From Cyrtodaria siliqua (taxonomy: Eukaryota > Mollusca > Bivalvia > Adapedonta > Hiatellidae), in assembly GCA_037043455.1 (NCBI GenBank), contig JAWPHD010000005.1, positions 496,001-560,000 on the forward strand: a DNA stretch of 64,000 nt, in the 5' to 3' direction. Of the stretch, positions 58,484 through 64,000 are shown piece after piece. The position numbers and the translations under genes are program-made. The first letter of the stretch is position 1. Every line of letters begins with the position of its first letter. Under the pieces are notes generated by a model that saw only the letters and a program-made list of their open reading frames with translations, searched no databases and was not told the origin of the DNA.

Positions 58484-58672
58484 TCGGGGTCATTAAACAT
58501 GTTTGCATATTCGGGGTCATTAAACATGTTTGCATATTCGGGGTCATTAAACATGTTTGCACATTCGGGACCGTTAAACATGTTTGCATATTCGGCGTCA
58601 TTAAACATGTTTGCATATTCGGGGTCATTAAAAATGTTTGCATATTCGGGGTCATTAAACATGTTTGCATTT
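58484..58672. repeat. 27-bp minisatellite, seven copies
   Basis: Unit TCGGGGTCATTAAACATGTT + TGCATAT, with a few substitutions. Because 27 is divisible by three, several frames on both strands stay open across it (58389-58717); these are not genes. No spacers, so it is not a CRISPR-like array. Confidence 0.95.
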
Positions 58673-58872
58673 TTTAACAATTCAACTTTCATACAACTAC
58701 TGAGTTTAGAGTCATAACAATAAACCTCAAGATCAGTTTAAATTAAACTCGACTCTGAAATTGATTAAAACTAAATCTAAAGTTTTACAAACTATTTATT
58801 TTCCAACCTCTTAATTTGCAGTTTCTTGTGCATCTAATCAATAAACCATCTGGTCAAAGGTCAAATTTACAA

Positions 58873-60467
58873 GCTAGGCTAGCGCTAGGATTTTAAAACC
58901 TTTAGCCAATTGAGCCAAATCTGGCTAAAGCCCTAAAAATGCCTTTAGCCAGATTAGAATGTCTTTAGCCAGACTTTTGCCGAGATATTTTTTAACAAAT
59001 TGGAGGCGCTAATACTTCGCGTTTGCGTACACATCAACAGTTAGTTAAAAAAGTATGCGTTATTAACCTACATGTATAGGGTGTCAATATGTCCACATCA
59101 TATGCATTCTGCTTTAGTGCTTACAATTACTTATAATAGTGGAGCTGTAAAATACCAAAAAGTTTTAAAAATTGTATTTACTTTAATGCTATTTTATTTT
59201 TTAAAAATTTTCGAGTGAAATTTAAAAAAGGACAGAATGAATGCTTGCATATAATAAGAAAATATAGAAATACAGACTCTTGTCACCTGTGATCAGACCA
59301 TTTAGTATTTTCATTAAATGTATTTCAATATACCTACTAACATTCATAGAAATAAATTAAATATATTTAAAAATGTAAGGCTAAGCTGAGGCATATAAAA
59401 CAAGTTCAACTAACAGGAGTTCCAACTAGAAAAATCGCGGCGCTGCATTGTGAGACAAAATTCAGAAATGCTACATACACCACGAATATCATGCACAGAG
59501 TAAGTAATAAAAGCCACTTCATTCTAAAATTGTACCAATATTGTGAGTAAGTGCACCTTTCGTATTTGTTCATGTTGATTGTTCAACCATAAATTATCCC
59601 AATTCAGAGACAGCCGATCAAACATCGGTTCACACTTGCCATTGTTCCAGTTTACGCTACTGTACAACTAATTAGTCTTATCAGTGATCGTAAAGTTCAA
59701 AAATACCGACGGCATCTTTAGCTTTTTAATTCGTAAGCAAACTTTGTGTTTTGAAAAGCTATCAGTAGTTTTTTTATATCAGTAAAATTTATTTTTTAAG
59801 GTAGCGCCGTGGTGTAATGGTTAGCATTGCGGCTTAGTAACCCAGGGATCGCGCGTTCAATCCCAGCCAGGACCGAATTAGGGTTAATTATCGAAATATT
59901 TCAAAAGTATTTCCTACCTTACCAGTCCTTCGGATGAGACTTAAAACCTAGGTCTGCTCGCTAAAATGCTTAGTGCAATACAGCGAGGATAAATAAATGC
60001 TTATACACACGTAAAGCCATTTTTAGCCGCTAGAGGGCGCCAAGTTATTTTTTAATGTTTTACCCGGCTCGATAACGCAGTTAAATATGTGGATAATATT
60101 GAGCGCGGGGTCACAAACCAGTTGATTGACAGCAAGAGGCGGAACAGTGGGCGGAGTCTATCGCACATTCGACCATTTGACAGCGGTCTTCAATAAGCAC
60201 TGCGATAATTAGTTTATCAGTCCAGATTGATTGTCGCTAATTAGCTAACAACACCCAGCGGGGTAGTGGCTTATAGACAGTGAAAGACTTTGTATATTAG
60301 AATTCGGGATTTACCGAGATTGTAGACAAAATCTGTCGGAAATTTGGATTCGCCAGACGGCCGATGTCTGGCGAATTTGATATGTATTTCTTACGATTTT
60401 CATTCGCCAGTTCGGGTTTCTTTTCGCCTATGGCGATTTGGCGAATGGTTAACGCGAGCCTAGTCAA
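58873..60467. mobile_element. Candidate TIR element with subterminal repeats, nested SINE
   Basis: CTAGGCTAGCGCTA at the left is mirrored by TAACGCGAGCCTAG at the right (two mismatches in 14). The left subterminal region has 'TTTAGCCA' and 'TGGCTAAAG' several times. The right has a perfect 11-bp hairpin ATTCGCCAGAC/GTCTGGCGAAT (60348-60376) and further 'TTCGCCA/TGGCGAA' pairs. No target duplication or transposase found. Confidence 0.4.
59799..60012 (+). mobile_element. tRNA-derived SINE, second copy
   Basis: 'AAGGTAGCGCCGTGGTGTAA', 'GCGCGTTCAATCCCAGCCAG', 'GTCCTTCGGATGAGACTTAA' and a 3' end CTTATACACA. Collinear with the 46.1-kb copy and about 90 percent similar by eye. Confidence 0.9.
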
Positions 60468-61079
60468 GCAATTTAAACTTTAACTTGTGGTTCAGCAGAT
60501 TATAGTATGCTTTCACATGACCTACATATTTCATTCTCTAGCATTACACGAATGAAACTGTATCATGTATTATATATGCTTCATATGAAGCTGTCGATAT
60601 ATCTACTGATATTTGGATCAATATATACACAGTCAAGGTCGCATTACAATTACATTTGCTTTTTTCAAAGTTGTTTAAATAACCTATCATGTACTTCATG
60701 ACCGTTGTTTATTAAACCCTAGAGTTTAAACTGAAACAAATACACTCAGAAACATTCATAGTACTAAATATAGGTAACTATGATCGCCTCGACTGATTTC
60801 TTACATACATTGATACAGGACAAGCCTTTTGTTAGTGGTTTGTTTTCTAAATGGTAAGTTTTCTGAACTTGTAGTTCCATAGGCACATATGTTTTTCCGT
60901 GTGAATTGCATTTGTTATATGTGTTTAGGCCAGTGGCCTTAATAACTTCTAACGTTTGACTGGATGAGTAGTAAACATGCATACCAAAAGGAAAATATCA
61001 TCTAATAGCAAACCACACATCTGCAGGCAGTATGTCGTATAGCAAGATTTTTGGAAAATAAATTTGAAATATCCCTCTG
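60468..61079. other. No recognisable gene
   Basis: AT-rich; frames at 60507-60701 and 60764-60982 unsupported. Confidence 0.4.
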
Positions 61080-61622
61080 GTAGACAGGGAGGCAATATTT
61101 ATGCGTTAAATACTTACATGTATCTACCATATATCAAGTTGAATATAGCCAACAGTTCGGATACCATAGCAGCATTCCTCGATCTGCATCTCTCGATTTC
61201 AAGTGATTATAAACATACTAAAATATATGAAAAGCGAGATGACGTTAACTTTGACATCTATAACTACCCTCATTTAGATGGGGATGTATCTCATGCTACA
61301 TAACACGGAGTTTTATATGTTTAAGCTCAGCTTGTTGCAATGCTAAGGACACCAATAATCAAAATGAAATTATTACAGAAAAAACATCTACAGCAAATTG
61401 CTCATTATCCAAAAACTACGTAAATCTTTCCCAAAGGTAAATTTAACACAACGAACTCTTATTGGAGAAGAACATCACCAACTTAAAACATTTAATAGGT
61501 ATGGAATATAACATCATTTATTTTATGAAGATATGATCCAGTAAACTATGGAAATTAAAGGGGTGTGCGGCTAGTGAATGTCACATTTCCTGTTCGACTT
61601 TTGTATCAACGTTCTTACATAC
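61080..61622 (+). pseudogene. PLE RT C-terminal fragment joined to a tail module
   Basis: Reads NIANSSDTIAAFLDLHLSIS, IYEKRDDVNFDIYNYPHLDG and DVSHAT, matching the post-YLDD region of the Naiad RT (31520-31680) but clearly another family. A decayed 'KLRKSFPK' region follows and then the terminal 'ATTTCCTGTTCGACTTTTGT' at about 61585. The middle of the tail is missing. Confidence 0.7.
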
Positions 61623-61803
61623 ATCTCTATGACAGGAGCATATTTTTGTATCAAAAGTAGGCCACAGTTTTTACACTTCGTTAATTTACATTTAACTTCA
61701 ACATGTCTTTTAATTACGTCTATTACGCAGATAACGAAACCATACATCTTCTAACTTCATACTCACTTACATCAAAATTGCAGAAACCTAAACGATTGTC
61801 AAC

Positions 61804-61985
61804 TTAAATGACATTTACCTTCCTCATGCTTAATTGACATTTAAGTTTAAAACTCAGATGTTGGATTAAATCAGTCCATTATGCTGACACCAAATGCTTT
61901 ACAGCTTTCAAACTTCAAACACACTTACATTGCATAACATCAGCACATTATTCTTTGGTAGTTACTGTAAATGACATTAATATAC
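61804..61985. repeat. Short inverted-end repeat, relative at 63870-63935
   Basis: 'CTTAAATGACATTTACCTTC' at the left and 'GGTAGTTACTGTAAATGACA' at the right. The 63.9-kb copy keeps both ends but lacks the middle and has the right part reversed. Confidence 0.5.
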
Positions 61986-62242
61986 TTATTTTATTTAAAG
62001 GGACACGCGGTAATCTCCAGTTGTATAGCAAGCATTAAAATGAGCACCTCGATTTATAAATCCTGCATCATTTTGATTAAAAACTGCTTACATATAATTA
62101 AATAAAGAAATGAAATGTCAGTTATCTTCGTTATTCTATCAATATATTAGTAAAATGTAGAAACAATGTGAATTGAACTATTCTAATAAATGATTGAACA
62201 CATACACGCACGCACGTACATCAGCCCCTCCCCACGCCCCAA

Positions 62243-62416
<174 letters not shown>

Positions 62417-62879
62417 TATATATACGAGTCTTTACAATATACAAGTAGTATCAAACAAAACCTTACAACCAGAAACGTAAACTTTAGGTACCAGAGAGAA
62501 CATGACGTACCCTGTACTAAGACATATTACAGCAACTCTCCGAAGTGAAAATGCGTAAATACACTTTGCCTAGTAATAACTTTATGATATATTGAAAACG
62601 TTTTACACTGCTTTATGATATAGAGTAAACTGTTATTAATCATTCTATTCCCAGGAGGCACTCTTAGCGTGTGAACGGAAATCGAGCCCTGTCTGTGAGT
62701 AGTTGTATCGCTAGACAGCATTATTCATAATGGCTGGTCAATAATACAACGTATATACTATGTCATGATATAACTAGAACTGTCGCCGGAGGCGGACAAA
62801 TATCCCCCGCTGGCAACTTGATGGTGGGTGGATAAACATCCTATAAGATATATAGACATATGGAAATGAAATGGACATA

Positions 62880-63178
62880 ACTCTTACAAACACTGTTCAT
62901 GTGATCTCAGTGGCAAATTATTGAACCCGAACATCATGACAGTATGCACATCTCCACTTGATATTGATACTTCCTAGCGGGTTTCAATACATTCTAACAA
63001 GGAGTTTTAGAGATATAGCCGGGACAAGAATGTTGTATTATATAAATCTATATTTGGAAATTCAAAGGCCAGGACTCAGTGGAAAATTATCGAACCGGAA
63101 CGTCATGATAGTATGCCTTTCGCGAAATTTTAAGAAGGAGTTATTGAGAAATAGCCCGGACAAGAATTGCGTCTACGG

Positions 63179-63217
<39 letters not shown>

Positions 63218-63860
63218 AAGGGCTTTAACTCAGTGAAAAATACTTGATATTGATGCTTCGTAGGAAGTTTCGCGAAATTATAACAAAGGGTTATAGAGAA
63301 AAGGCCCGGACAAGAATTTTTTTGACTACCAAGTATGAAATGCATTAAAAATACAAAGGGCCATAACTCAGAGGAAAATTATCGAACCGTCACGTAATAA
63401 CAGTATGCACATATCTACTTGATATTAATAATTCCTAGCAAATTTCAATAAATTCTAACAAGGAGTTTTAGAAAAATAGCCTGAGAAGAATGTTGTGCTA
63501 TATATATATATATATTTTGGAAATACAAAGGGCCATAACTCAGTGGACAATTATCGAACCAGAACGACATTATAGTATGCGCATGTCCACTTGATATTGA
63601 TACTTACTAGCAAGTTTTAATAAATTCTAGCAAGTTTCAATAAATTCTAACAAGGAGTTTTAGCGAAATAGCGCGGACAAGACTTTTCTATTTCACTACC
63701 AAGTATGAAATGCATTAAAAAAATACAAAGGGCCCAGTATTCACATCACCACTTGATATTGATGTTTCCTAGCAAGTTTCAATAAATTCTAACAAGGAGT
63801 ATTAGAGAAATAGCCCAGATAAGAGTTGTGTATTATATATATATATATATATATAGATGG
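62880..63860. repeat. Satellite array, about 165-200-bp units, with (TA)n tracts
   Basis: Recurring 'TACAAAGGGCCATAACTCAG', 'AAAATTATCGAACCG', 'CCACTTGATATTGATACTTC', 'TTCTAACAAGGAGTTTTAGA' and 'AATAGCCCGGACAAGAATT', each unit often ending in a (TA)n run (63182-63214, 63495-63513, 63833-63855). About six units. The phrase 'AAAGGGCCATAACTC' is typical of bivalve repeats as I recall. Confidence 0.85.
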
Positions 63861-63869
63861 GGAAAAAAA

Positions 63870-63935
63870 CTTAAATGACATTCACCTTCCTCATGCTTAA
63901 TGTCATTTACAGTAACTACCAAAGAATAATGTGCT
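63870..63935. repeat. Deleted and rearranged relative of 61804-61985
   Basis: 'CTTAAATGACATTCACCTTC' is followed almost directly by 'TGTCATTTACAGTAACTACC', the reverse complement of the other copy's right end. Confidence 0.5.
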
Positions 63936-63979
63936 GATGCTATGCAATGTAATTTTCCACTGAGTTATTTTCTAACCCT

Positions 63980-64000
63980 TATATATATATATATATATAT
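63980..64000. repeat. (TA)n run at the window edge
   Basis: Pure TA dinucleotides to the last base; probably the next satellite unit or its border. Confidence 0.9.

Noticed and set aside
58484..58672. CRISPR-like direct repeats
   Set aside because: The 27-bp units are contiguous with no spacers, and the window is animal DNA.

Overview
This is a 64 kb piece of AT-rich, intron-bearing, repeat-dense animal DNA. It most likely comes from a mollusc, probably a bivalve. The signs are a split-exon rhodopsin-type GPCR, a Naiad-type Penelope-like element (PLE) with in-frame TGA codons at cysteine positions (a pattern described for clams), two copies of a tRNA-headed SINE with a 'CCTTCGGATGAGAC'-type central domain, and a satellite containing 'AAAGGGCCATAACTC', which is familiar from bivalve genomes. 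The organism assignment is inference.

Only one ordinary host gene is convincing: a class A neuropeptide-type GPCR on the + strand, coding exons 47650-48028 and 52156-52793, encoding 338 aa with the intron inside TM3. Nearly everything else recognisable is mobile or repetitive DNA.

Layout. 1-3500: a fold-back repeat with roughly 1 kb arms around a GC-rich tandem array. 3920-9300: a minus-strand L1/Tx1-like LINE split by a 2467-bp terminal-inverted-repeat element (5535-8001, TGG on both sides, itself holding a palindrome) and by a PLE tail. 11600-13085: a second, plus-strand LINE 3' end. 14262-15610: DIRS-like RT/RNase H remains abutted by a PLE tail. 16-24 kb: sparse MITEs, palindromes and PLE tails. 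25640-27075: a jockey/CR1-like LINE remnant. 28186-32632: a PLE fragment in tandem with a long but decayed Naiad copy (GIY-YIG endonuclease N-terminal to the RT). 34749-38045: minus-strand Ty3/gypsy integrase region with a probable 3' LTR that has taken a PLE insertion. 38150-38420: a composite of three tRNA-like segments in inverted arrangement. 38.8-47.3 kb: tandem repeats, palindromes, a SINE with a perfect 12-bp target duplication. 47.6-52.8 kb: the GPCR, whose intron carries two MITE-like insertions. 54.4-64 kb: tandem arrays, a candidate TIR element with a nested SINE, microsatellites and a satellite.

The most interesting system is the Naiad element. Three in-frame TGA codons (29340, 29373, 30651) lie where cysteine is expected, two of them in the endonuclease cysteine positions. 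A candidate SECIS fold at 32111-32154 spans the stop codon, with the TAA placed in the apical loop. The copy also has three frameshifts and TAA/TAG stops, so it is a dead member of what may be a selenoprotein-encoding retroelement family. A conserved roughly 60-bp 3'-tail module recurs at about ten loci.
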